A DNA stretch of 64,000 nt, from assembly GCA_030386875.1 (NCBI GenBank), contig CM059562.1:63610201-63674200 (forward strand), read 5' to 3'. This DNA comes from Morinoia aosen. Its lineage: Eukaryota; Arthropoda; Malacostraca; Amphipoda; Talitridae. Within the stretch, counting starts at the first letter, position 1; each line of letters opens with the position of its first letter. A program made the translations under genes and the position numbers. This document shows, in pieces, positions 12,501 to 23,063 of the stretch. The notes beneath the pieces are model-generated. The model was not told where the DNA came from, ran no database searches, and saw nothing but the letters and a program-made list of their open reading frames with translations.

Positions 12501-15500
12501 GTTATAGAAAATCCCGATATTGCAGCCCGCATGATCAAGTCCTGGGTCTCAGTATCTTTCCATTCTAACTTTCCCATAGTATCATTCCCATATCCATATT
12601 ATCTTTCCCTTTATTTGGGTATCAGAATATTGGCATCAGCACATTCTTCCTCTCATATTACCAAGTAGAAGCAAACTAGGAAGCTCCAGCAGACTCTAAA
12701 TTTGCTGTGCGTTTCTCACATTAAGTCCAACTCCCCCCGGACATTTAACTTGTGTTACGGATCTTTAGACTGTTCCTAACGAGTTTCTCACATGTCGTGA
12801 GTGAATGGGGACGCTGTTGCGCGGTGTAGTGAATTAGTTCCAATGAATACTGCACGACGAAAAAAATAAGGTGGCAAGCACGTTTTCCGTTTTAGCGAAC
12901 ACTGAGAACTTGTCAAAGGAGACATTAAAACAGGCCTACCTGCGTGAAAACAACTGAGTTTTCCATATTCTGCACAAATAACTATGAATTCAATTTAATA
13001 GTATTGTCTGAGTATCGCAGTCGTGTATTATAAGAATCTCATCTTAGAAGTTTAAGGTTTTTAAGACACACCCGACAGGGTCCTGCGACCAACATCGCTC
13101 CATTAGCAGGGAGGGAAAGTCTTAGGGTTTTTTCAATATATGAATAGGAATCACAGAAGATAATATAATGCGAGAGGTGCTACTTGGTAGCTCAATTCAG
13201 GTTTGTGAGCGTAAAGCGAACTTTGAAAAGACTTTCGGGCTCTCGGTTTCCAGCCTAGGCGAACGTGGTCCTTGTCACCTCTCAGCCGACGGGCCGGCTT
13301 CCTATCTAACTAAACGTGGTGCTCGCTTTCTGAAAGGAGCTTGAGCAGAAAGTGAACATGTGATAAAATCGCACGTTTTATGTCATCGGGAAGATCCAAA
13401 ACCGAGCAGACGTGACCAAGAAATATTATTCAATATTTGAGATAGGATCAAAAGCGGCCGGACAATTGGGATGCACATTCTCTGCCTCTCTCCTTCCATC
13501 TCGAGACATTACATCACCAAAATATTATTTGGAGTCGTGGAATTAGTTTGAATGAAGAATAAAATATGATAACTCTCAGATGGTATCGATCAGTTCACAA
13601 GTTGAGGAGGCATAGCGGGCATTTTATGAGTGAAATGTGCAAACGTACGTAAGTACGTTCCAATAAAATATCATTTCACCGATTTAGGTCTTCTAACAAT
13701 GTATGACACTGTTGAATGAATTTCATAAAATATCTGCTTGCTATAATGTTGTGAAATTAAATCTCTTCAGAAATATAAGTAACCTGTTCATTGATACGGG
13801 CGATAATAAATTTAGCCATCGCTCCATCTTTATGCAATGGATTGCTAAAGGCTCCACCAGGGGACCTGCTACAAGCAGTTTCATTGCTCCTTGTTTCACG
13901 TACTTGTTGTTGCTTGTCCTCAGTGAATTCGCATATGGGTTGAAAAACGAGTATTAGTGCAAGTTTCTCATCATTAACTCTGTCTTAATCTATAGTGGAG
14001 ATCTCCTGCCATTAATCGCGATTTAAAAATTCAAAAAATACAGAATACCGCAGAGCAAAACCCACACTTTTTTATTCTGATTTTAAATCTATAATAAATA
14101 TTTCCAATACATTCCCATTTGATTTTACACTTTCATAAACCATAGTACTTATGGATGGAGGTGAATACGAAAGAGTTTAGATGATTTTAGAGAGATCTGT
14201 ATTTATTTACTGATTAAGACCCTTAGGCGGAAAACCTGCGTGTGTAAAATGTTCCATCCTACCCACGTAGGGTGATCTCACGAAGCCTGAAATTAGAGAA
14301 AAAAAATGTTTTCATATCATCAGCGTTGGGTGATGTCACTAAGCCTCGCCTGAAACATCTACAAAATCATTAGAATGCTCGAGCAGAAATTTTTCTGCAC
14401 CTTCCCAGGGTGACGTCAAGATCTTTTCTCATAAAATTTTCGCATGATCACACCCAGTCAAAATTTCTTTCCATCACTCTCACTAGCTATTTTGACAGAA
14501 TGATCTCTTCAAATTATAGTAGGCCGAAACAGTTTTCAGAATTTACCTATGTTTTGCCGATGTTGATGCCTGTAGAACCTTCTGACAAAATACGAGCTTG
14601 AATTGAACTTTACAAAGAATAACGATGATTATCAAGTAAATGGTTACCATCATCAAAAAGCTGCAATCAGGAAAGGTGCATTCAATCTCACGGGGTTGAA
14701 AATTCGATTCTGGGTACTCCTTAGCTTCTTTAACGCGATCTTTTACTCTGAAACAGACGCGCCCTCTCCACTCTTATCATTCGAACGGGATTAGTCATCA
14801 GTCAATCCAATCTTTGGCCAGTTAAGAGCTAATCTCCGCTCAATCTCCCTCTCATCTCATCATGCTCTATGGCACCTGACGCTCCTCGTGGGTCTGAAAT
14901 CAAGATAATTCCTTAAATTGAACGAATCAATTCCACGTATTACATACGCTCGTCCTTTTCCACACTTTGGGTTTTGGCTACAATTGACTGATAATGATGA
15001 GCGGTACTTCGTAACTCTTGTGCCAGGCGCTTTCAAATCACGCGTGCCCGTCATGATGAGCTCATTAAAAAGTTTAATCATTAAATGTAACTTTATTTAT
15101 GAAGTAAATCCTGTTTGAAGTGACCAGATAAACTTTCCGACGAGCTCATGATAAAAATTTAACGACTTTGGGACATGCATCGGAGAGCATAACTTTCTGC
15201 GATTCGGACTGAGTTAGAATTTGAGCACACAAGGAGATCGACCGGAGACATGCATTGTCGTTGCTGTATATATGACATCAGGTGGAATTAATTTTCGTCA
15301 ATTACGTTCCAATGATTGTAAAATTTCACTTCATACTGGTCAAGGGAGGGTGCATAAGATACGTTTTTCTCCACATGCACTTTATATTTGAATTTTAAGC
15401 TTCAGTCATGATTGTTTGATTGGTATGTTTGATTTTTATGCTTAATGTAAGCCTTTTGTGCGCTTTAAATGCGGTAAATTAAATACTTGCGTGCACGATA

Positions 15501-18226
15501 GTTATTGATTTTTTCAACATCGTTTGTTGCTTATAACCCTAATCTTGAAGAAATAAACGTATGACCAAGAAATCAAAAGTTCTGTGCGGCAGTTATAAGG
15601 CACCAAAGGACGGTCTTCGCTGTCAATTTAGGAACAAAAAGCGATTGAGTTCATGACCTTGGTAGCATTTTCTAGTGCGTGTACATCAGCAAGAATTGCT
15701 CCTTTGTTCATTGGTAAGAATAATTTTCTCAATTTTCAGTACTGCCAGATTTCACACGTTTTTCACCATAACATTATGATGTTCATGAGCTCCATAACGA
15801 CGTACTCGAATTGCTTGATCGGAACCTGATGAACATGAAAGTGTCAGAAAGTGTAATGTCATAAATCAAGTTTTCATACATTCTACGCTAAACGTGTGTT
15901 ATAAATTCATTTAAATATTATAACTCCTAGTTAACATAGCTCTCTATTGCGTGAAATTATAGTAAAGTGACCTTTCGGCTCCTAAATTGAAATGCCAAAT
16001 GACATGACAGTGAAACAATATGCTTTCATATCGGAATCATTAAAAGTAGTAAGACCATATTTTAAAGAACTGAGCGCAGTCAGATTCCTTTCAAATTTTT
16101 GTCTAGTTGGGATTTAGCAATTTGGAAAAAAAAAATTCATTTCATATATAAACGTTTTATATCGTAATTATGTACGGTTATCCATAGGATCATTCTAACA
16201 TATCGCACTCATGTCATTCCCATAATGAGTACGTATGAGATTATCGATTTCGCTTTAAATCTATTCACTCAAACGCCAATCAGTTAACAACAATTACATT
16301 AGCACAGTTTTTACTTCGAAAAATCTCCAACTGAACGATCCAGGAACAACAAACGCAGATTTGTTTCAATATTAGTTCATATCCATTATTAAAATAAGCC
16401 GTAATGTATTTAGGCGTGCATAAACATTTATATATTTTTCGTCTTAAGCCATCGAATTTTCAACTTCAACTGCTGGAAGTGCTTACTTGCATATTATTAA
16501 AACGGGGCACACGCAACGCACATTGCGACTGTATTTTAATCACGAGTCCTGTCAAATTGGATACATTGAATAGGCGCTCACATCGGAAGAATCAGTGTTG
16601 GAATATTTCGAGAAACAGTGAAGTCATTGTCATGTAGTGGCGCTCATCATACAATTTTTCGTTTAGGTAATCAGAAAGTAATGCTATTAGATGCTCCCGA
16701 CAAAATTTAACGGTTTACGGAGTCTATAGAGCATAAGGAATACCGTTATTTTTAACGAAACGCGTACACTAGTTCGATATTATTACGAATAATGTATAAA
16801 ATTAGGAAAGTTTTGCGATTTATGCCCTGATGATGTCCGAGAAAAAAATTGAAAGCTTAGCATAATAAAAAACAATTGTCTAGTTGAGTTCAGAATTTTA
16901 CATTCCGAAGTTCAAAAATAATCTAGAGTAGAGAAAATTTTCAGATGATTTCTATAAAGTTAAAAGCCTTAAGAAATTAACCAACTCCTGGATCTTCCGG
17001 CATAATCCCTTTCTATGCTCATTGCACGCTCATGATTTGATATGTGAATTTATGTCAGACTAGACTACTCGTACATGGTGAGATGATATTTCTTTTATAA
17101 CTAATTATTTATCTCTAAGCGTGTAGTTGATCATACATTACGTGAAAGAAAAAATAATTCGTTATCAATGAGAAGTATTTCATTCGCTTGCTTTGTGGAG
17201 AAATAATCGGAAATATTGCTCGTATACTGAACAATTGTAGCAGAACGTACCCAGTAATATATAAAATAGAATCAACATGAAAAGTTAGACAAAGATGACA
17301 GTGAATTTTTCAGTAAGTAATAGTGAAGGATATTAAATTTCTGCGACATGAAAATGAAGTTGAACTTTACCTTCTGCTATTACTAAAAGCTGAGCATACA
17401 CGGTGACACTAATCAAGCTTCAGGCAAACAAACAGAAAAATTGTCTGATTTTTATGAGTCACGAGTTATCTACAAGTTCAACTGTTTGGGAAGCCATGTC
17501 TCAGGATGAAGGTACTCCATACAACGGCATGTGTCGCTGTCACGAACGCGTTACTCGAGGTTCCTCTTCGAGAAAGCTTTGAGTTTCCATCAATCGCCAC
17601 TCAAACCGTATTCAAATCTCTATCCCTTCTATTTATAACGCTATTAATTGAAATTTTAAGAAGATTTCATTGTGGAAATTCACTTATAGGCTATTGATTC
17701 ATGTAGGCATATTTCCATACAGGCGAGGATGATTTTGAAGGTTTCCTAAGCCTCGTTAATACGGATACGTACGATTCAGGTGGTTGCCTTGAAACCACTT
17801 CTAAGAGCAGTGGGTAGGCATTAGCCAGTAGAGCGCCAGACAGAAGTGCGTTTTTGGCTCTCGTTGCTCTCGCCCCGAAGAGTGCGCGCAGGCTGTCATA
17901 TTTCTTCTTGAATCAAATCCGAATTTTCACATGTAAATCACGTATAAACGCCCGTTAAAGTTACTCATTTTGTGGCGACCTTTATTTTGGTGAGGCGGCT
18001 CGAAAGCAGGTGAAGTGTGGCTCCCTTAATTAACCGCACTTGATTAATTTTCCCACAGTTTGTAACGTGAACATGACCATGTAGTATTATTTGAAAATTT
18101 CATGTACATCAGATTAGTTATTTAGTTGTGAATTTTTATCTTCGTCTAAGTTTACTAATTCCCATTTGTTTTGAAAAGAGATGAGATCGGCCTGAAAAGA
18201 GGCCCCGTTTCCCTATCAATCACTGT
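12501..18226. other. Non-coding DNA
   Basis: No gene can be supported. A perfect 7-bp inverted repeat with a 4-base loop (AACGTAC...GTACGTT) lies at 13642-13659. The frame at 14918-15118 has relatively balanced codons but matches nothing known to me. A CpG-richer patch lies at about 17815-17900. Confidence 0.5.
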
Positions 18227-18235
18227 TATAAAAGG
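18227..18235 (+). promoter_or_regulatory. Candidate TATA box upstream of the STPR ORF
   Basis: TATAAAAGG matches the strong eukaryotic TATA consensus and is followed by a G+C-rich stretch, where transcription would start near 18257. It lies about 310 bp upstream of the Kozak-context ATG at 18547, leaving a plausible 5' leader. A short stem (GGCCT/AGGCC) lies just upstream at about 18190-18205. No experimental start is known. Confidence 0.45.
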
Positions 18236-18546
18236 AGCCGCGTCCGTCCGCGTGACCACCTCTTGATTTTGGTATCCATAATACGCAATCGGCTTATTAT
18301 TTTTACAAACAGAAATTTTTTATGGAGCTTTCTCTGTCGAAATTCATCATGTCGCTTTGATGTTTTAATTGATAATGCGAAAAGAAATGTTTTAAACTCG
18401 TTCGACCAGTAACCTGGCTACCACTTTTTACAAGGCCCAAAATTTTGGAACTTGAGTTATCGTTTTCGAAATCGTGATTTTCTTGAAAAGCTCCCAAGAG
18501 ATAATAGACGACATTTCAAAATAAAATTCCGGTAAAAGAGGCCACC

Positions 18547-18978
18547 ATGGATAGAAATGTGTCCAACCGCAAGAGAGAAGTAGCAAGACTTCGACATCAA
18601 GAAAAACGCCGAAGACGATCGGATGAACAACGCGAAATGGCAAGACGAAGCAATACTGCTCGCCAACGAGAAGCTAGAGCTAAATTGACCCTTGAAAGGC
18701 GTTTGGAAATTCTACGAAATAATGCAGAGCAACACCGAGTAGCTATAGAGAGCTTAGCAAATGAAAGAAGCGAGGAAATTCTTCGGCATAACGCTGGACA
18801 ACATCGAGTGGCACGAGAGAATTTAACTCAAGAAAGAAGGGGTGAAATTCTTCAGACTAATGCCTAACAGCATCGACTTGCACAATTGAATTTAGCTCAA
18901 GAAAGAAGGGATGAAATTCTTGAGATTAATGCCGACCAGCACGTGTGCACTAGTAACTATAAAAGAGATGAACGTTAG
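18547..18978 (+). pseudogene. STPR-type 23-residue repeat protein, one premature stop
   Basis: The ATG sits in a perfect Kozak context (GCCACCATGG). The product is very basic. From residue 27 it consists of consecutive 23-residue units of the form ERRxEILxxNAxQHRxAxxxL. Units start at residues 27, 50, 73 and 96, and a fifth follows at 119. A TAA at 18865-18867 falls inside unit four. The same frame continues with intact repeat sequence to a TAG at 18976, where the last unit degenerates. This periodicity is that of the STPR (score-and-three peptide repeat) DNA-binding domain known from silkworm FMBP-1, which also occurs at the N-terminus of many arthropod Helitron Rep-helicases. No Rep or helicase motif was found downstream, so this is either a Helitron fragment or a decayed host-type STPR gene. 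The stop could also be a real, shorter C-terminus. Confidence 0.65.
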
Positions 18979-19604
18979 TTCGATTAATGAAAGCAATTAG
19001 TTTATGACTGACATGAAGACATTCAAAAGCCTCTTCCGACCTTGAAAATCATTATTAAATATTAGGATTACAACCAAATGATGATAAGCGCTGAAATATA
19101 TCAACTAAATAGGTACATAAGAATTGATACACAACGATAATTGTAACACAACATACATGACCCTCATAAAACCGCTCACTCGTTCGGTCAGGTTACTTAT
19201 CCAGTGATGCCAGGCAAAGAGGATGCAAATTTTCTAAAATGAAAAGACAAAACTATTATGTCTGAAAGAATAATCTTTGTAGTAATGTAATATACACTGA
19301 AATCAATTTTGATGAGCAGGAATGGGGTCAGAGGAATGAGGAAACCAGCACAACATGGTGTCGAAACAATATAAAGTCCATCACAAGAACAGCTGCATTG
19401 GTCTTTGATCACAGGAACAAGGATGAAACGCATTTTCAACCATCGAAAATGTTCAATGAATAATACTTCGTGGAAACGATCTATACTGTTCCACCGACGA
19501 TCTACCGTTCCGATAAGACTGTACAAAATTGTATGCTTCTCGGAGATGCAGCGGAAACCTGCGCGACGTGTTTTCAGTTCAAGCTGTGAAAACCACGAGG
19601 CAAC
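18979..19604. other. Non-coding DNA downstream of the STPR ORF
   Basis: A 172-codon frame on the minus strand (19715-19197) is the longest unassigned frame in the window below the LINE. It has no motif, and in its 3' half it overlaps a plus-strand frame that resembles a transposase end. I therefore do not annotate it as a gene. Confidence 0.4.
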
Positions 19605-19694
19605 AGTCACTTCGAAAACAATGTTCCACGGGACGTAATTCATGTGACTACGGGGAGCTTTCGAAAAAGACTGCAAAACTGCGTCGACATTAAT
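19605..19694 (+). mobile_element. Possible mariner-like transposase C-terminal relic
   Basis: One plus-strand frame reads VPRDVIHVTTGSFRKRLQ followed by NCVDIN. This fits the pattern near the C-terminus of many Tc1/mariner transposases (I..V..SF.RRLQ.CV..NG). The frame stops at the next codon, and upstream the same frame contains another stop at about 19587. No catalytic DDE/D motif or terminal inverted repeat was found. The match is short and could be chance. Confidence 0.22.
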
Positions 19695-20482
19695 TAACGG
19701 TTGCAGCTCAATCAAATGAAAATATTTTCGAAACCTCTGAAATCAACATAACATTCACTGTACTTCCCAAACGCTCAAATATTTTCTTACGTCGTTTTCC
19801 GTTTCTTTTTCATTAACCACTAAAATTGCTGCATCCCCTTTTCCGGTCATTGTTCTACTAATGCGTTTGAAATATTCATCACGCGGTCGACATTTTTAAC
19901 AGATCTGATTCACAATACAGTATGTGAGATGGTTAAACTTTGACCTATATCATTGCTAACAGCAGGATTCTATATTTTGTCCTATGTCATTACTGAAAGC
20001 AGAGTGTGGTCGGTAGCACGTATAAAAGCACACAAACATTCAAACAAAATGCTATAAGGTGGTTTAAAGTACGTAGATGTACAGAGAGTTCTAAAAGAGA
20101 AACTCTATTTTAAATGAAATGCTCGAAATTTAGATTTCTTTTGCAGTACGTATAGTCTAGTGACTGATTTTTCTCTTCGTATCAATGCTATAATTCATAG
20201 CTCAGTTACGATAACAGCTAGTCGATTCACCCCGCAGTTATTCCGTGTAACTAAACTAGTTTATGAAACATATTGATTTGAAATTGGGTTGCCTTTTTCA
20301 CGCGTTTTCTGTATAGATTTTATTGAACGCTTAATTCGTATATAAAATACACGTAATCTCCATAAGAGGCATTCTAAAGTTTTCCTTCTTTCTGTGTCGG
20401 CAGTTGAGACAGATCCAAAAAATGCTTTGGAGCAAATTTTGCTTTGTTAGGTCATAGAAAAGAATAAAATAAATCGCAATGA

Positions 20483-20848
20483 ATTCTGCACAACTTTTTC
20501 TATGTTCGCTGCTATAAGCACAGATATATTTCATACGCTATTAATCCGGGTATTGTCAGAGTGAAAGTGAAAATAGAGTGTTTAAAAAAAATTAAAACTG
20601 AAACCATTCTATATCCAACATCAGGAAAACATTGGAAACAACTTCCAGACTTGACTCAATCAAAGTTGTATCTCTCAGGGTTAACATTTATTCAAAATGC
20701 CATAATAGTATCCCCATGGTCTTCAGTCGAAGTTAAGGAAAGGGTGGCAGACTGTGTCGATTTTTGTTCCACCTCAAAACAAGAATATTTCACTGACAGC
20801 ATCATACGCATCTTAGGCCATGAAATTAATAATAAAAGGGCTGCATAA
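20483..20848 (+). CDS. Unrecognised open frame, possible exon
   Basis: The frame is open for 121 codons from the preceding TGA to the TAA at 20846, with no ATG in its first half; the nearest alternative start is GTG at 20561. The C-terminal 70 residues have a mixed, protein-like composition (SPWSSVEVKERVADCVDFC, then EYFTDSIIRILGHE). I do not recognise the family. No clear splice acceptor was chosen. It may be an exon of a host gene, a transposon remnant or a chance frame. Confidence 0.2.
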   Translation: MLHNFFYVRCYKHRYISYAINPGIVRVKVKIECLKKIKTETILYPTSGKHWKQLPDLTQSKLYLSGLTFIQNAIIVSPWSSVEVKERVADCVDFCSTSKQEYFTDSIIRILGHEINNKRAA

Positions 20849-20926
20849 TTTGCTCAATGTTTACGTAATTTTACAGTCACAGGCTTTCACATCCCTGATA
20901 AAGATCCCACTAGCAATCAATGCTTT

Positions 20927-20968
20927 CATTCGATGGTGATAGTTTGGTGTATTATTAGCCATCGAATG
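20927..20968. repeat. Perfect 10-bp inverted repeat
   Basis: CATTCGATGG at 20927-20936 pairs with CCATCGAATG at 20959-20968 across a 22-base loop. No poly(T) or other terminator signal follows, and no gene lies alongside. Confidence 0.7.
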
Positions 20969-21915
20969 TGATTTCACTGTACGTGAAACTGTCACGCGTC
21001 ATTAGAAGAATGCAGACACAGAGTTCAAAGGATATTTCAATTTACTGAATTATTCCCCACTGTTTGTTAAATTTTTTACATTAACAACAATTAGCCACTG
21101 TGGCTGAAAAAAATCACATTTTACAAGAAATCATTTATGAACGTTTTCAAATGAGCTCATTTTAGCATCAGAAAGCTAAACGAGTTTATCAAACCTCAGC
21201 TCAGCTTGAGAGTTGTCTCAAACAATTAAACTTGCGAAGGTCATGTCTTGCATAAAACAAAGTAAAAAAACTTGAATGAGCGATCCAGTGATGCAGTTTT
21301 TTCACATTCCACTGCGGAATTGTAGATCAAAAAGCAAGCACAAATTTCTCATGCTCTGATCCCTATAACTCTTTAACCAAGAAATTAAGTCCTACTGACC
21401 AAAAAATTTAAACGATAATAAATCATTCAAATATTCACTAACTTCTAACGAAGGAAGCTGAAAATACATCGGTAGAATTGACAATTATCAATCAACTCAC
21501 CAGTTACAATTTACAATTTATGGAGCAAAACGTACATTGCTTCGATTCACGATTTATTGCTCTACCCGGGCATCTAAAATTCGGCCCAAATCCTCGGCTC
21601 AGGAAGAAAAATCGAAGAGACTTTGGGAGCTAAGCAGCGCATCGCGTGATTTTTGGACTCGGGCTTATTGCTCCTGGCTGCGGGCGCGGAGCGTTCGCAG
21701 CCGTCACTCGGTGTGCCTTCGCAACTGATTACTCCTGGATCACGCAAGACTGTCGCTGAAAATGCGAATATTTACCCCGAAATCATCTCTATCACTAAAA
21801 CATATCAGGACACATGTGAATTCACATGAGCTACTGTCGTTGCGATTCTGTACGTATGGCCAATCCGTTTGGAAAAACTGACGAAAACCAATCAAAGCCA
21901 AATGTTAATTATACG
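20969..21915. other. Non-coding DNA before the LTR element
   Basis: Nothing is recognisable except a CpG-rich patch at about 21560-21740, which holds a short open frame without a motif. Confidence 0.5.
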
Positions 21916-22140
21916 TGTAGTGCCCTACCTTAGTAACCCCTCAAATCTTCATTCTAGTCACGCAACTGTTCAGTAATATTAATATATACCCCAATGTACA
22001 TTTTATAAAAATAAATTTTCCACTTCTCCGCCTCGTATTACCGATACCTACAGCCGGAGAAGTATAAATGTAAGGCTGCTGCTTCACTCGCCTCAAACGG
22101 AACTCAATGGCTAAAGCAGCAACACCATCATGGCCTTACA
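21916..22140 (+). repeat. Left LTR
   Basis: This is 225 bp, TGTAG to TTACA. It contains TATAAAT at 22063-22069 as a likely promoter, which would place a start near 22095. Compared with the right LTR it lacks a 5-bp segment near position 42 and differs by scattered substitutions. Confidence 0.88.
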
Positions 22141-22272
22141 AATGGTGAACCCGGTTACACCCAGTGGCCGAAGCAGCAACACCTGGCCTTACAATTGGTG
22201 ACCTCAGAGTGACACCCAATGGCCGAAGCAGCAACACCTGGCCATATAATTATTGGTGACCCCAGACGAATC
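22106..22272. repeat. Three tandem copies of the LTR-end plus primer-site segment
   Basis: Units of about 56 bp start at 22106, 22163 and 22218 with ARTGGC, continue GAAGCAGCAACACC, then GGCCTTACA or GGCCATATA, then TTGGTGACC-like sequence. The first unit spans the LTR boundary. So the last 35 bases of the LTR plus the primer site have been duplicated twice into the internal region, giving three candidate primer sites at 22143, 22196 and 22254. Confidence 0.85.
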
Positions 22273-22505
22273 GCCAGCCTCCCAGCAGTCTCCAGCGATT
22301 TCACTAACGTGCCGAGGCTTCAACATCGCTAGCCCCATACAACTGGTGGCCGCAGCAGCTATTCAGCGGGTCCACCAACGGGCTTAGGCTTCCACATTGC
22401 CTGCCCCTGACAACTGGTGACCCAGCAGCTCTCCAGCGATTTCACCATCGGGTGGATGCTTCAACATTGCCTGCTAACTCCACCTGGTGATCTCAGCAGC
22501 ACCCA
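22255..22505. repeat. About 70-bp tandem repeats inside the LTR element
   Basis: Units start with GGTGRCC-like sequence at 22255, 22345 and 22416, with a partial one at 22486. They share CAGCAGCTNTCCAGCG, a GGCTTCAACATTGCC-like core and CAACT before the next unit. Lengths are 90, 71 and 70 bp. Each unit head repeats the primer-site-like GGTGACC. Confidence 0.8.
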
Positions 22506-22633
22506 TCTCTGCTCTCTAACTGCAATCAACGAGCCAGCCTTCATCGCATTTTCCGCTACGTGTTTCAAGCACTGCAAGAACGTTGAACCAAGCGCGAAAA
22601 AGCAAAACCGAGCCACCAAAACGCCTACAGCCC

Positions 22634-22769
22634 AGCCTCAACGCACAGCCTGATCGAGCACGGCTTCGTCGCACACGGCTTCATCGCTCGGCCTCATCGC
22701 ACGTCTTAATCGCTCGACCTCATCGCATGGCTCATCCCTGGCCTCATCGCTCGGCACTAACGCTCTGCA
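22634..22769. repeat. Degenerate 12-13-bp repeats (CTCATCGC core)
   Basis: Successive blocks carry CATCGC or a close variant followed by TCGGC, ACG or ATGGC. They make up most of the 3' internal part of the LTR element. No stable coding frame is apparent. Confidence 0.65.
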
Positions 22770-22822
22770 GCATCATAATTTTAACATACCCAATAGTATC
22801 GTTCGAACTTCTTTCTCTCTAT

Positions 22823-22830
22823 GGAGAGGG
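22823..22830 (+). promoter_or_regulatory. Polypurine tract of the LTR element
   Basis: GGAGAGGG lies four bases before the right LTR, where plus-strand priming is expected in LTR retrotransposons. Confidence 0.5.
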
Positions 22831-22834
22831 TACT

Positions 22835-23063
22835 TGTAGTGCCCTACCTTAGTTACCCCTCATATCTCCATTCTACTGTAGTCACACAACTGTTCAGTAA
22901 TATTTTAATAAATATCCCAATGCTTTTATCAAAAAAAAGTTCCCACTTCTCCGCCGAGTATCACCGATACCTACAGCCGGAGAAATATAAATGTAAGGCC
23001 GCTGCTTCACTCGCCTCAAACGGAACTCAATGGCTGAAGCAGCAACACCATCATGGCCTTACA
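22835..23063 (+). repeat. Right LTR
   Basis: This is 229 bp, TGTAG to TTACA, aligning along its full length with 21916-22140. TATAAAT is conserved. It is directly followed by TGCGAAT, where the target-site duplication would be. Confidence 0.88.

Larger units (their letters stand above)
21916..23063 (+). mobile_element. Non-autonomous LTR retrotransposon (TRIM-like)
   Basis: Two direct repeats of about 0.23 kb, both starting TGTAGTGCCC and ending GGCCTTACA, enclose about 0.69 kb. Each LTR therefore begins TG and ends CA. Next to the left LTR is a primer-site-like sequence (TGGTGAACCC); two downstream copies read TGGTGACC, close to the tRNA-Trp primer site TGGTGACCCCGACG used by CsRn1-type Ty3 elements and by some retroviruses. 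A purine run GGAGAGGG lies four bases before the right LTR. The flanking tetramers TACG and TGCG differ at one base and may be a decayed target-site duplication. The internal part encodes no gag, protease or reverse transcriptase, so the element must have depended on a relative. The LTRs are about 90% identical by eye, so it is not a recent insertion. Confidence 0.85.

Noticed and set aside
13642..13659. 7-bp inverted repeat as a regulatory site
   Set aside because: No gene nearby and palindromes of this size are common in 64 kb.
19197..19715. 172-codon minus-strand open frame
   Set aside because: No motif, signal peptide or splice support. It overlaps a plus-strand frame with transposase-like residues, so it is more likely a shadow or chance frame.
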